A stretch of 64,000 nt of DNA from positions 186,001 through 250,000 of the forward strand of contig NZ_QBKQ01000002.1 in the NCBI RefSeq assembly GCF_003054225.1, read 5' to 3'. The notes below the pieces were generated by a model that made no database searches, was not told the origin of the DNA, and saw nothing but the letters and a program-made list of their open reading frames with translations. This document shows, in pieces, positions 1-9,049 of the stretch. The stretch comes from Christiangramia gaetbulicola (GTDB taxonomy: Bacteria > Bacteroidota > Bacteroidia > Flavobacteriales > Flavobacteriaceae). The position numbers and the translations under genes were made by a program. Position 1 is the first letter of the stretch, and each line of letters begins with the position of its first letter.

Positions 1-2352
1 ACCAATGAGAAAATTGAAACCGTTAAGATTGGTAGGGAAACAGGGACCTTAAGTAAAAGAAAGTTTGTTATAAAAGGAAGGATCACCGAAAAGGAAACCA
101 ATGCTCCTTTATCTAATGTGGCCATTATTTTAGGGGATGGGCAAACCGGTACCGTTTCAGATATCGATGGATACTATTCTCTTGAGCTCCCCCAGGGAAT
201 TCATATGCTTACAACCCGTTCTATGGGGAATACCAGTGTTACGAAAAGGGTGATCATCTACAATAACGGGGAATTGAATTTTAATCTGGGCCAGAATCTC
301 GAGATGTTGAACGAGGTGGTAATTGAATCTGAATCTGATAAGAACGTCAGACAGGCTTTCGCAGGAGTATCTCAAATTAAAGCCCAGGAGATCAAAACGA
401 TTCCGCTGGTTCTTGGAGAAAGAGACCTTCTTAAAGTTGCTGCCACTTTACCTGGTATTTCCAAGGCAGGTGAGGGGTCTTCAGGATACAACGTTAGAGG
501 AGGTAGAGCAGATCAAAATCTTATTCTGTTAGACGATGCGGTAATTTATAATCCAAATCATTTCTTTGGAATATTTTCAGCCTTGAATCCTTTTACCACT
601 GGAGTGGTTGATATCTATAAAGGTACTATCCCTGCCAAATACGGTGGGCGGCTATCCTCAGTGATCGATATTAAAACGAAGAACGGAAACTCACGAGAGT
701 TTTCAGGAGAAGGATCAATTGGGCCCGTTACCGGAAATCTAAGCCTGGAAGTTCCTGTTGTTAAAGAAAAGTCCTCGTTGGTTCTTGGTGCCAGGGCAAC
801 TTATTCAGACTGGATATTGAACAGTCTTGATGAAGAGTCTCTTAAAAACAGTGAAGCTTCATTTTATGATGTTATTGCGAAATATAATCACCAGATCGAT
901 GCCAAAAATGAACTTAATTTTACGGCATACTTAAGTAGTGATAGATTCAGTATAACTTCAGATTCCCTTTTTGCCTATAAGAACCGTATGTTCTCTGTTT
1001 CTTATGAAAAAGAGTTCAATCGCGATCTAACTGGTTCCCTGATACTTTCAAATAGTAATTATGAGTTCAATATCGATTATGATAGTGATTTCAATAACAA
1101 TTTTAAATCAGGTTTCAGCATTAATGATTTTCAACTGCAGGCAATTTTAGATCATAGAATTTCTTCAGATCATACCCTTAATTATGGGATCTCTTCAAAA
1201 TTCTATTCCTTGATTCCTGGTATTATCGATCCCCTTGGTGATGACTCTCTTATAGAAAGTAGGGAACTGGCCAAAGAAAAAGGATTGGAGTCGGCAATTT
1301 TTATTTCAGACGATTTCGAAATCTCACCGGACTTTACTATTAACGGCGGATTGAGATTTTCGGTCTTTAATGCTCTTGGTCCAGATGAAGTAAACATATA
1401 TGATCCGGGACAACCTAGAACTGAAGCCAGTGTTATTTCTACCGAGAACTATGCTAATAATGAGGTCGTGAAGACTTATTCAGGGTTGGAATACAGGTTG
1501 ACAGGCCGTTATTCAATTCTGGATGATCTGTCTATTAAAGGTGGGTATAGTACAACCTACCAGTATATTCATACCCTATCTAATAATACTACGGTTTCTC
1601 CCACAGATATTTACAAGCTTTCAGATTTTAATGTTGAACCTCAAAAAGCAACTCAGTATTCATTAGGTGTTTTTAAGAACTTCAATGAGAACATGTATGA
1701 GTTAAGCCTGGAAGGTTATTTCAAGCAAACTGAAGGTATTATTGATTTTAAGACCGGGGCGACACTATTTCTGAATGAGAATATAGAAACCGAGATCCTT
1801 GATGGGGAAGGTCAGTCTTATGGGATTGAAGTTCTTCTAAGAAAGAACCTGGGCGATCTTAATGGTTGGTTAGGTTATACCTATTCCAGGTCCTTGATAA
1901 AGTTGGACAGTCCTTTTGAATCCGAGGTGATAAATAATGGTGAATATTTTCCTTCTAATTTTGACAAGCCCCATGATTTTAGTGCGGTGCTTAATTATAA
2001 ATTCACCAAGCGCTTCAGCATATCTTCAAATCTAATCTATCAAACGGGGAGACCTGTGACTGTGCCTATTGGTAAGTATGACTATAATGATTCAGAATTT
2101 GTGGTTTACAGTGAAAGAAATCAATATAGAATTCCTGATTATTACAGGCTGGATTTGAGTTTGAACATTGAAGGAAATCATAAGATCGAAAAGCTGGCCC
2201 ATAGTTTCTGGAATATTTCAATTTATAATGTTCTTGGAAGGAATAATCCATATTCGGTATTTTTTGTGACCGAAGATGGCAGCGTTCAGGCATACCAGAG
2301 CTCTATCTTTGCAGTTCCAATTCCAACCATCACTTATAACTTTAAATTTTAA
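1..2352 (+). CDS. TonB-dependent outer-membrane receptor (5' truncated by window)
   Basis: The reading frame is open from base 1, so the true start lies upstream. The visible part begins with a carboxypeptidase-regulatory-like beta-sandwich (KGRITEKETNAPLSNV, then a GTVSDIDGYYSLELP segment), followed by a TonB plug (YNVRGGRADQNLILLDD, then KYGGRLSSVIDIK) and a long outer-membrane beta-barrel ending in an aromatic-rich strand (TITYNFKF). Family knowledge: such receptors import large substrates through the outer membrane using TonB energy. It heads a tight unit with the DUF4249 lipoprotein that starts 5 bp downstream and an MG2-like protein. The substrate cannot be told from sequence. There is no SusD partner, so this is not a classical polysaccharide SusCD pair. 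Confidence 0.93.
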   Translation, partial: TNEKIETVKIGRETGTLSKRKFVIKGRITEKETNAPLSNVAIILGDGQTGTVSDIDGYYSLELPQGIHMLTTRSMGNTSVTKRVIIYNNGELNFNLGQNLEMLNEVVIESESDKNVRQAFAGVSQIKAQEIKTIPLVLGERDLLKVAATLPGISKAGEGSSGYNVRGGRADQNLILLDDAVIYNPNHFFGIFSALNPFTTGVVDIYKGTIPAKYGGRLSSVIDIKTKNGNSREFSGEGSIGPVTGNLSLEVPVVKEKSSLVLGARATYSDWILNSLDEESLKNSEASFYDVIAKYNHQIDAKNELNFTAYLSSDRFSITSDSLFAYKNRMFSVSYEKEFNRDLTGSLILSNSNYEFNIDYDSDFNNNFKSGFSINDFQLQAILDHRISSDHTLNYGISSKFYSLIPGIIDPLGDDSLIESRELAKEKGLESAIFISDDFEISPDFTINGGLRFSVFNALGPDEVNIYDPGQPRTEASVISTENYANNEVVKTYSGLEYRLTGRYSILDDLSIKGGYSTTYQYIHTLSNNTTVSPTDIYKLSDFNVEPQKATQYSLGVFKNFNENMYELSLEGYFKQTEGIIDFKTGATLFLNENIETEILDGEGQSYGIEVLLRKNLGDLNGWLGYTYSRSLIKLDSPFESEVINNGEYFPSNFDKPHDFSAVLNYKFTKRFSISSNLIYQTGRPVTVPIGKYDYNDSEFVVYSERNQYRIPDYYRLDLSLNIEGNHKIEKLAHSFWNISIYNVLGRNNPYSVFFVTEDGSVQAYQSSIFAVPIPTITYNFKF

Positions 2353-2357
2353 ATTTC

Positions 2358-3545
2358 TTGAAGAAATCTTTATACATATCATATTCATTCGTTCTAGCTC
2401 TAGCCGTTCTTTTATCGGTAGCAAGTTGTGTAGAGCCAATTGAAATAGAACTGGACGAACCGGAGAGTATTCTTGTGGTTGAAGGGATCATAACCGATGA
2501 ATTAAAACAACAGGAGATCAAATTAAGCCGGAGTTTTCCTGTAGATGAAAATGGTCCTAATCCGGTTTCTGGAGCAAAGGTAATAGTGAGTTCCTCCAAT
2601 GGTGCTAACTATACTTTTTTTGAAAGCGAAGCCGGAACCTATTTATCTAACTCGGCATTCCAGGTAAACCTGGGCGAGGATTATACCCTTGAAATAGAGA
2701 CAGAGGAAGGGGTTTATGAATCTACTACGGCGAGATCTGAAACTACTACCCAAATTAGTGAGGTTTCGAGTGAAAAGGCTGTGCTTAACGGAGAAGAAGG
2801 AGTTGCTATCACTGTAAGCAATACTGGAATTTCTGGAAATGGCGGCAGTTATTATTTGTTTAAATACCAGGAGACTTACGAAATAAGGTCGCCTTATGAA
2901 AAACTCTATGATCTTATTATAAATGAAAATGATGATCCAGATACCGATAGAGACGATTTCCTGGTAGTTCCCAAACCAGAGCAGGATTATATTTGTTACG
3001 TGACAGAACCCTCTTCAGATATTATTCTTTCCAACACAGAAGGTCTTACTGAAGACTCTTTAAATGGTATTTTGATTAGGTTTATTTCAAAAAAAGAGTA
3101 CGAGCTAGCTTACAGGTATAGTATTAATGTCACTCAGTTAAAGGTGTCTCCTGTAGCATTCGATTATTATGAAACCCTGAAGAATCTTTCTGAGAATGAA
3201 TCGGTTTTCTCGCAATATCAGCCTGGTTTTTTAAATGGGAATATAAGAAGCCTGAACAATAGCAAGGAAAAGGTAATTGGCTATTTTACAACAGCAACTA
3301 CAGATTCAAAAAGACTATTTTTTGATTATACAGATTATTATGATGGGAATAACAGGCGACCATCTCATACCGGTGATTGCGAAGAATATGTTCCAAACAG
3401 GGAATCGCTTAGAGAACTTCTGGAAAATGGACAGGTAAAACTTTTCGCGGAAGATCCGCCAAATGTATATCAGGTTATACGTAGAGGCTGTGTAGACTGC
3501 ACTCAGTTTGGTTCCAATCAAAAGCCCGAATTCTGGATAGATTAA
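2358..3545 (+). CDS. DUF4249 family lipoprotein
   Basis: A 395-residue protein with a short N-terminal hydrophobic stretch ending in a lipobox-like Cys (LLSVASC, about residue 24), so it is probably a lipoprotein. The text after the Cys (VEPIEIELDEPESILVVEG, then SFPVDENGPNPVSGAKV) matches the start of the DUF4249 family as I remember it. That family is found in Bacteroidota next to TonB receptors and has no settled function. A surface or periplasmic accessory role for the receptor is inference. The best start is TTG, 5 bp after the receptor stop, because no ATG lies before the signal peptide. A C-terminal pair CVDC may form a disulphide. Confidence 0.85.
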   Translation: MKKSLYISYSFVLALAVLLSVASCVEPIEIELDEPESILVVEGIITDELKQQEIKLSRSFPVDENGPNPVSGAKVIVSSSNGANYTFFESEAGTYLSNSAFQVNLGEDYTLEIETEEGVYESTTARSETTTQISEVSSEKAVLNGEEGVAITVSNTGISGNGGSYYLFKYQETYEIRSPYEKLYDLIINENDDPDTDRDDFLVVPKPEQDYICYVTEPSSDIILSNTEGLTEDSLNGILIRFISKKEYELAYRYSINVTQLKVSPVAFDYYETLKNLSENESVFSQYQPGFLNGNIRSLNNSKEKVIGYFTTATTDSKRLFFDYTDYYDGNNRRPSHTGDCEEYVPNRESLRELLENGQVKLFAEDPPNVYQVIRRGCVDCTQFGSNQKPEFWID

Positions 3546-3549
3546 ACCT

Positions 3550-5244
3550 ATGAAAACAAAACTTATAATTTTTTGTCTCCTATTAGTCCAATTTGGTTTT
3601 GCACAACAAAACAGGGATGGATCTGTTTTTTCCGCTGAAGCTGCAGAGGAGATTTTTATCCATTATAACGCTCCATTACTAATACCTGGGGAGTCCCTGT
3701 ATTACAAAGTATATAATCTTATAAACGCCAACCACCAGAAAAGTGATATAAGCAAGATCGTAAATGTAAAACTACTGAAAAGCAACGGCGATGTAGTTTT
3801 TCATCATATACTCAACCTTGAGGAGGGAGCTTCCTATTCAGATTATCTTATACCAGCAGACCTTCCTTCAGGAATCTATTCATTAATTGGATATACCAAC
3901 TGGATGAAGAATCATGGGCTTAAGGGAATATTCGATTCGAAGATCCTAATCATTAATCCTTATTTAAAAAATGCAGATGAGAATATAAGTATCTCTGAAG
4001 AGCAGAAAAGTTCTGGTTTCACTAATAATGAATTGAGCGCCGAAAGTGATTTTCAGATAAACCTGAACAAGGATATTTTTGATAGAAGAGAGAAGATCGA
4101 AGTTAGCTTATTGGGCGACCTCGATGTATTGGAGCAGGCAGATTTTTCTGTTTCAGTGAGAAAAGTAGAGGAGGTTCCAGGATTACAAACAGTTTCAAGT
4201 AAGAATTTAGATAAAGACCAGGTAAACGACTTTCAGGTAAAATTTATTCCTGAAATGAGGGGAAGAATATTATCAGGAAAAATTGAAAATAAAAACAATA
4301 CGGTTCTGGATAAGGATTTGTCCGTTGCATATTTTGTCCCAAATTCACCAGAAAAATTCAGAGTATTTGAAACCTCAAAAGATGGTAGTTTCAAGTTTGT
4401 TCTGCAAGAACCCATAAAAGATGAAAAAGCTTATCTAAAGGTAATTGATGATTCAGACTACGACTACCAGATCCTTATAGATTCTTCATTGATCGATTAT
4501 GAAGTAAAGCAGGCAGGAAAAGTGGTAATTCCGAATTCTGTTAAAAATGAAATTGAACAAAGAGCTATATATAATCAGATCCAGCAATCATACCTGGCGA
4601 AGAAAGCTGATGCTGTTGTAAACAAGAATTCTAAAGGCAATTTTTTCGGTGATAAAGCGATGTTATACGACCTGGATAATTATACCAGGTTTTCCACTGT
4701 GCCAGAGGTATTTGTTGAAATAATCCAGTTCGCATCTTTCAAAAAAGAAGGAGACATGTTTATTCCGAACATCAGGACCTATAATACGGAAACAGATTTT
4801 GGAAATCCACCTTTACTAATTATAGATGGTGTGGTTATACTGGACTATAATACTTTCTACTACATGGACGCAAAATTGATCGAGAAGATCTACGTAGTGC
4901 GCGATAAGTATTTCTATGGCCCAGAAGTTTACCAGGGGATCATTTTGGTAGAAACAGTAAAAGTTGATACACCTGCTTTTAGCGCAGATCATTCCTTAGA
5001 AATGATCCCAACAGAACCGATCAAAGACTATTATTCTCCGGATTATTCTACAGCCGAAAAAAGAGCTGAGCTTTCCAGGATCCCTGATTACAGGTCTCAG
5101 CTTTTCTGGAGTCCTGAATTGTCAGCAAATAAATTTGAATTTTTCACCTCTGATATCATCGGAACCTTCCAGATAAAAATTGAAGGCTTTCAAAAAAACG
5201 GTGAAGCGATCTCGCTCGAAAAAACTTTTCAAGTTAGAGACTAG
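3550..5244 (+). CDS. Exported MG2-like protein with TonB-plug-like segment
   Basis: A 564-residue protein with a clear signal peptide (KLIIFCLLLVQFGFAQQ). The next about 110 residues (IHYNAPLLIPGESLYYKVYN, then LPSGIYSLIGYTNWM) look like the macroglobulin MG2-type domain seen in large Bacteroidota proteins beside TonB receptors. A later stretch (PPLLIIDGVVILD, then IEKIYVVRDKYFYGPEV and QGIILVETVK) resembles the plug region of TonB receptors, but no barrel follows. It starts 5 bp after the DUF4249 gene and is surely co-transcribed with it. Function unknown; the likely site of action is the periplasm or the outer-membrane face, with the receptor. The assignment rests on motif resemblance only. 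Confidence 0.75.
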   Translation: MKTKLIIFCLLLVQFGFAQQNRDGSVFSAEAAEEIFIHYNAPLLIPGESLYYKVYNLINANHQKSDISKIVNVKLLKSNGDVVFHHILNLEEGASYSDYLIPADLPSGIYSLIGYTNWMKNHGLKGIFDSKILIINPYLKNADENISISEEQKSSGFTNNELSAESDFQINLNKDIFDRREKIEVSLLGDLDVLEQADFSVSVRKVEEVPGLQTVSSKNLDKDQVNDFQVKFIPEMRGRILSGKIENKNNTVLDKDLSVAYFVPNSPEKFRVFETSKDGSFKFVLQEPIKDEKAYLKVIDDSDYDYQILIDSSLIDYEVKQAGKVVIPNSVKNEIEQRAIYNQIQQSYLAKKADAVVNKNSKGNFFGDKAMLYDLDNYTRFSTVPEVFVEIIQFASFKKEGDMFIPNIRTYNTETDFGNPPLLIIDGVVILDYNTFYYMDAKLIEKIYVVRDKYFYGPEVYQGIILVETVKVDTPAFSADHSLEMIPTEPIKDYYSPDYSTAEKRAELSRIPDYRSQLFWSPELSANKFEFFTSDIIGTFQIKIEGFQKNGEAISLEKTFQVRD

Positions 5245-5335
5245 AAAACGTATATATGAATCAAGTCCGGCAAAGCCAGACCTGCTTGAATTAGGGTAAA
5301 TAATTCCTAATCTTAAATAAAGATTTGAGATCGAT

Positions 5336-5794
5336 TTAGTTCTTACTGAAAGTAAGGCTTGCAGTATCTCCATTGCCATTTTGCTCCATGATGAGCCTGA
5401 TTTCAGAATTGGTTGCAGCAATGACATCGTAATTGTTAGCCAGTTCACCAAGTTTACCTTGCGAGCTAAAGAAGATATGGAAATCTACATCATCGTAAGG
5501 ATCAAATTCATCACCAGAATCATTGCTTACTCTCCATGTTCCAGATACTTCATCTATAGAACCAAAGGCCGTAAGGTTATTACCTTCTTCGAACACAAAA
5601 ACGTAATCTGAATAATTCGCAGTATTTTCTATTTCGTTAATGGTGAATTTAGAAATTTTCCATTCTCCATTTTGAGTGATTAGGCTGAGTTCTTTGGCTT
5701 CGGCCTCAGAAATACTAATATCATCCTGGTCTGTATCACAAGATAAAAGTAGGCTTACCATAAGAAGTACTAATACAATTTTAAATCTTTTCAT
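5336..5794 (-). CDS. Small lipocalin-sized lipoprotein, function unknown
   Basis: A 152-residue protein with an N-terminal signal and lipobox (VSLLLSC, Cys at about residue 19), followed by an acidic linker (DTDQDDISISEAEAKEL). The body (GEWKISKFTINEIENTANY, then VSGTWRVSNDSGDEFDPYD and SEIRLIMEQNG) has the alternating strands of small lipocalin-like Bacteroidota lipoproteins in which WKI/TWRV strands recur. I do not recognise a specific family. It converges on the MG2-like gene with a 91-bp gap containing only short imperfect inverted repeats. Confidence 0.72.
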   Translation of the reverse strand: MKRFKIVLVLLMVSLLLSCDTDQDDISISEAEAKELSLITQNGEWKISKFTINEIENTANYSDYVFVFEEGNNLTAFGSIDEVSGTWRVSNDSGDEFDPYDDVDFHIFFSSQGKLGELANNYDVIAATNSEIRLIMEQNGNGDTASLTFSKN

Positions 5795-5955
5795 AGGGTA
5801 TAAGATCTTTTGTTTAGGGGGAACGTAAAGCTAAAAAACCTATTGTATTTATTTAAGTAAAATTTAAGAATTAACATTTACCCGGATTTTTACCAAAATA
5901 AATAAACGGCTGTTTCATAGTTATATAGGAAAAGACAGTTTAATAGATTTCTATA

Positions 5956-6023
5956 AAAATTTCATAATTAAATCTTGGTGATAGCTCCTAAGATTTTTGA
6001 ATGCATCCTGATTATGAAATTTT
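5956..6023. repeat. Nested inverted repeat in a 386-bp gap
   Basis: A perfect 13-bp inverted repeat (AAAATTTCATAAT at 5956-5968 and its complement at 6011-6023) encloses a second 7-bp repeat (AAATCTT at 5970-5976 and AAGATTT at 5990-5996). It lies in the otherwise AT-rich 5795-6180 gap between divergent genes. It could be a structured leader, a terminator-like element without a clean U tract, or a protein-binding palindrome. Nothing else is recognisable in this gap. Confidence 0.5.
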
Positions 6024-6180
6024 AAATACCTAAAAATCTATTTAAGTTTTAAGTCTTGTATAGTCCTTCTGTTTCTTTTTATTTGCTAATTTAGAATTTA
6101 ACAAACTGATTAACAGTAGTTAGTATTTGTTTTAGCTGAAAGAGTAAGTGTGATAGATTAATTTCTCAAAATAGGATCTT

Positions 6181-6408
6181 ATGAAGCTTATCAACGTTTC
6201 CCGAAATAATGAAGGTTATATCGTAAAAGCCTTGTTGAGCTACAGATTATTAGGATTACAACTCTTTTCCAGAGTTAAGGTTTATGAGCTTAAGGAAAGC
6301 CATAATGCCTGGTACGAGGCTAGTAGTAAAAAGAAAGTATCTAAAAGAAAAAGGCTGAAGTTGAATAAATGGCTTAAAGACCATCAAAAATTTATCGAAA
6401 AGATCTGA
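6181..6408 (+). CDS. Small basic protein, unknown function
   Basis: A 75-residue ORF starting with ATG. The N-terminal half reads like a compact folded protein (MKLINVSRNNEGYIVKALLS) and the C-terminal third is very basic (SSKKKVSKRKRLKLNKWLK). I do not recognise a family; a nucleic-acid-binding role would be guesswork. No Shine-Dalgarno site is evident, which is normal for this phylum. It stands alone with long flanking gaps. The codon use looks like that of its neighbours, so it is plausibly real. Confidence 0.55.
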   Translation: MKLINVSRNNEGYIVKALLSYRLLGLQLFSRVKVYELKESHNAWYEASSKKKVSKRKRLKLNKWLKDHQKFIEKI

Positions 6409-6528
6409 TTTTATTTTTCAATAATTTATGTAAATTTAACTTGCTAAACATTGATTAGCAGTATTTAATGTTTGTAAATCCCTACAGGTTCACCCCCAGC
6501 AAATAGATATTAATTCTAAATTTATTTT

Positions 6529-6624
6529 ATGGATTCTCAAACAAAAAGAGAAGATCAGGTGAAATTTGTGATCTTTTTAATTAGCGTTTTTCTAATACTC
6601 GTTATTACGTTTTTCAAAGCATAG
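6529..6624 (+). CDS. 31-residue single-pass membrane miniprotein
   Basis: A short ATG ORF with a charged N-terminus (MDSQTKREDQVK) followed by one strongly hydrophobic helix (FVIFLISVFLILVITFF) and a short KA tail, closed by TAG. The hydrophilic-then-transmembrane layout and amphipathic charge split are typical of small bacterial membrane proteins. Its stop lies 3 bp before the 3' end of the cyclase gene on the other strand. No homologue is known to me; it could be a chance ORF. Confidence 0.4.
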   Translation: MDSQTKREDQVKFVIFLISVFLILVITFFKA

Positions 6625-6627
6625 GAT

Positions 6628-7755
6628 TTAAACATTTAATTTTTGATCCTTAAGATCTACTCCGTAAAGATGGCATTTATTCATTTTGCCTCTTAAGGCC
6701 ATTTCGCCCAGATGTAGGAGTACATATTTCTGCTTTTTATCCTTAGGGATTAGTTCTGCAACTTCGTTAGAAATGATCAATTTCTGCTTGAAGATGCTGC
6801 ATTGTTCCATTAATCTGGAAGTAGTATTCAATATATCCCCAGAAAAGACAATTTCTCTTTTTATGGCACCCATTTCTCCAACAACTACATGGCCTTTATG
6901 TATAGCGGCCTTAAATAAAGGTATGATTTCGTATTCCTTTAAGTAATATTCACTTCTATCCTGAATGCTTTTTTCGATTCTAAAAAAACAGGCAATAGGT
7001 TGCATATGCTTTATTACAGATCTTTTTACCGGCCAGTAGATCACGATCTCATCACCAACATATTGGTAAACCTCTCCCTGGGAATTCAAAATAGGATCTG
7101 TCATATCACTAAAAAAATCTTTAAGCAGGTCAAAGAATTTGATATGTCCTAGTTTCTCCGCAATGCTTGTTGAATTTGAAAGATCTAGAAACATGAATAT
7201 TCTCTCAACTTCATGGGGCCTGTGAAAACGACCAAGGAATAAGGAGATCAGTGTAGAAGGTGTGTATTTTTCATAAATATTCAGTCCCTGTATGGTCATC
7301 CAGGCTATGATAAGCCAGGTGACCACGTTTCTAATTGCATACGGACTTAGAATAAGAAGGTCGAGAGCTTTACGCAGCGGCCTTTCGGCATTTGCTATTT
7401 CTTCCCGGTAATAGAAAATATATGGGACCAGGGTATTTAGAAATAGAATAAAACCTATAAAGAACAAAAAGTTTATAAGCATATAATACCAGTAACTTTT
7501 TCTTCTTAAACTTTCACTTAGATAGAATACAAGAATACTCCCGCCAATAAAACCGCCTACGGCTGGTCCTATAATATTGATCAATAAAAATTGAATAAAA
7601 CTAAGATGGTTTGGAACTATAAAGGCGAACTCGTTGGTAGCAGGTATATAGTTCACACATTTATAAAAAGCCATGAATGCACCGCTACCAATCCAGAACA
7701 AGGTGATACCAAGGACTAAAAATAGTTGAACCTTTATTTTTGGACGTAAGCGCAT
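6628..7755 (-). CDS. Membrane-anchored class III adenylate/guanylate cyclase
   Basis: A 375-residue protein. The first about 170 residues hold four or more transmembrane helices (VQLFLVLGITLFWIGSGAF, FLLINIIGPAVGGFIGGSI, YMLINFLFFIGFILFL, VVTWLIIAWMTI). The rest is a class III cyclase catalytic domain: first metal Asp in FMFLDLSNSTSIAEKLG, second in YQYVGDEIVIYW, and a transition-state Asn/Arg pair in GDILNTTSRL. All key positions look intact, so nucleotide cyclisation is likely; ATP versus GTP preference cannot be read safely. The cytoplasmic domain would make cAMP (or cGMP) in response to an unknown membrane signal. Single gene; its neighbours do not reveal the signal. Confidence 0.85.
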   Translation of the reverse strand: MRLRPKIKVQLFLVLGITLFWIGSGAFMAFYKCVNYIPATNEFAFIVPNHLSFIQFLLINIIGPAVGGFIGGSILVFYLSESLRRKSYWYYMLINFLFFIGFILFLNTLVPYIFYYREEIANAERPLRKALDLLILSPYAIRNVVTWLIIAWMTIQGLNIYEKYTPSTLISLFLGRFHRPHEVERIFMFLDLSNSTSIAEKLGHIKFFDLLKDFFSDMTDPILNSQGEVYQYVGDEIVIYWPVKRSVIKHMQPIACFFRIEKSIQDRSEYYLKEYEIIPLFKAAIHKGHVVVGEMGAIKREIVFSGDILNTTSRLMEQCSIFKQKLIISNEVAELIPKDKKQKYVLLHLGEMALRGKMNKCHLYGVDLKDQKLNV

Positions 7756-8042
7756 AATATAATATCACAGCCATGAATAATTAGAAGAAATGAGTTTCGA
7801 GTATCTCTTTTCAGGATGTACCGTTAGATCACATCTTTTATTTGGTACAAATATCGAAACGGATAAATGATCTAATGAAAATTATATAGCAGCTGGTAGG
7901 TTAAAGCTTGTCTTAAAAGGAGAATCAAATTTATTAAATCTTCCAGATTTAGCTAAAATTAGCATAAAGTTTTTCTAATTAATTAGACAAAAATCCTTAA
8001 TCCAATAACTTTACTAGAGATAATCAACCAAAAATCAATAAA

Positions 8043-8825
8043 ATGAGTAATAAAAAAGAGAATTTTGCAAGATTTGGTATGGCTGCAAAAGGAGCTGTAT
8101 ATTCTTTAATCGGAGTACTTACGGCACTAGCTGCTTTCGGGCAGGGTGGGCAGCAAACAGGATCTAAAGGAGCATTACAATATTTAGCCCAACAGTCTTA
8201 TGGGCAGATTTTGTTAGTGATCCTGGGAATTGGATTACTTGGATATGTTTTTTGGAGAATGTACCAGGTTTTCGCCAATCCAAAAGGACTGGAAGATAAT
8301 GCTAAAGGTTATGCGAAAAGAGTTGCTTATTTTATTAGTGGACTAATTTATGGAGGTTTTGCATTTTATGCTTTCAAACTTGCTTTCGGAAGCAGCTCTG
8401 GTAGTTCAGGTTCTATGATGGGATCCTTAATGTCTGGTTCTAATGGTGATACAATCGCTATAATTATTGGGATTGGTATGGCCATAAAAGCTTTATATGA
8501 CCTGTACCGTGCATATTCTAATAAATTCAGAGAAGAGGTGGAAGAAGCAGGGCTCGATCAAAAGGAACAAAAGCTATTGATAAATGCCGGAAAGTTTGGA
8601 CATACCGCAAGAGGTGTGGTGATTGGTCTAATGGCTTATCTTACTCTAAAATCTGGTTTGGCCAGTGGTAGTAAAGTAAGTACCCAGACCGATGCCTTCA
8701 GTTATATCCAGAACGAATTTGGATCTTTTGTACTGGGAATTGTAGCTCTTGGTTTTGTAGGTTATGGAATATATATGTTCATTAAAGCAAAGCATCCAGC
8801 AATTAGTGTTGCCAGCCTTAGATAA
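8043..8825 (+). CDS. DUF1206 family integral membrane protein
   Basis: A 260-residue hydrophobic protein with internal repeats of the DUF1206 type: each unit begins with an FGMAAKGAVYSLIGV-like helix (also KRVAYFISGLIYGGFAFYA and GHTARGVVIGLMAYL) and ends in a glycine-rich helix (GLLGYVFWRMYQ, GFVGYGIYMFIKA). Six transmembrane segments are expected. Family function is unknown. Single gene, followed by a strong terminator; a 287-bp AT-rich leader region lies upstream (7756-8042) with no further gene. Confidence 0.85.
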   Translation: MSNKKENFARFGMAAKGAVYSLIGVLTALAAFGQGGQQTGSKGALQYLAQQSYGQILLVILGIGLLGYVFWRMYQVFANPKGLEDNAKGYAKRVAYFISGLIYGGFAFYAFKLAFGSSSGSSGSMMGSLMSGSNGDTIAIIIGIGMAIKALYDLYRAYSNKFREEVEEAGLDQKEQKLLINAGKFGHTARGVVIGLMAYLTLKSGLASGSKVSTQTDAFSYIQNEFGSFVLGIVALGFVGYGIYMFIKAKHPAISVASLR

Positions 8826-8849
8826 TAATTTTTAAACAAACCAAAATAT

Positions 8850-8890
8850 AAAGCCTGTTGATGAATGCATCGACAGGCTTTCTTATTTTG
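8850..8890 (+). terminator. Rho-independent terminator after the DUF1206 gene
   Basis: A 14-bp stem (AAAGCCTGTTGATG at 8850-8863, paired with 8868-8881 with one G-T wobble) around an AATG loop, followed by a T-rich tail. Confidence 0.85.
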
Positions 8891-9005
8891 TTTAATCAAA
8901 TTGCCTTTTTCTTTAATAGTGTTCGCTCAATTTTCCAGAAATAGTGGCTGTCTAAAACGACTTCCGGGTAATTTTAAGCTAAAAACAAGACCGAAAAATA
9001 TGTTA

Positions 9006-9049
9006 AAATAATAGTAATACTATTATTTAATAATGTAATACTATTATTT
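9006..9049. promoter_or_regulatory. Double operator in front of the TetR gene
   Basis: A perfect palindrome with 10-bp arms (AAATAATAGT, then AAT, then ACTATTATTT; 9006-9028) is followed by a second, near-perfect copy. The 15-mer GTAATACTATTATTT occurs at 9014-9028 and again at 9035-9049, exactly 21 bp apart, that is two helical turns. Twin sites on one face of the helix directly before a TetR gene are the classic layout for autoregulation. Regulation by this TetR is inference. Confidence 0.7.

Noticed and set aside
5122-5451. 109-codon minus-strand frame across the end of the MG2-like gene
   Set aside because: It overlaps two better genes on opposite strands and has no recognisable feature.
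7819-7883. Interleaved short inverted repeats (GTACC/GGTAC and TTAGATCA/TGATCTAA) before the DUF1206 gene
   Set aside because: Short arms in AT-rich DNA with no supporting promoter or terminator; likely chance.
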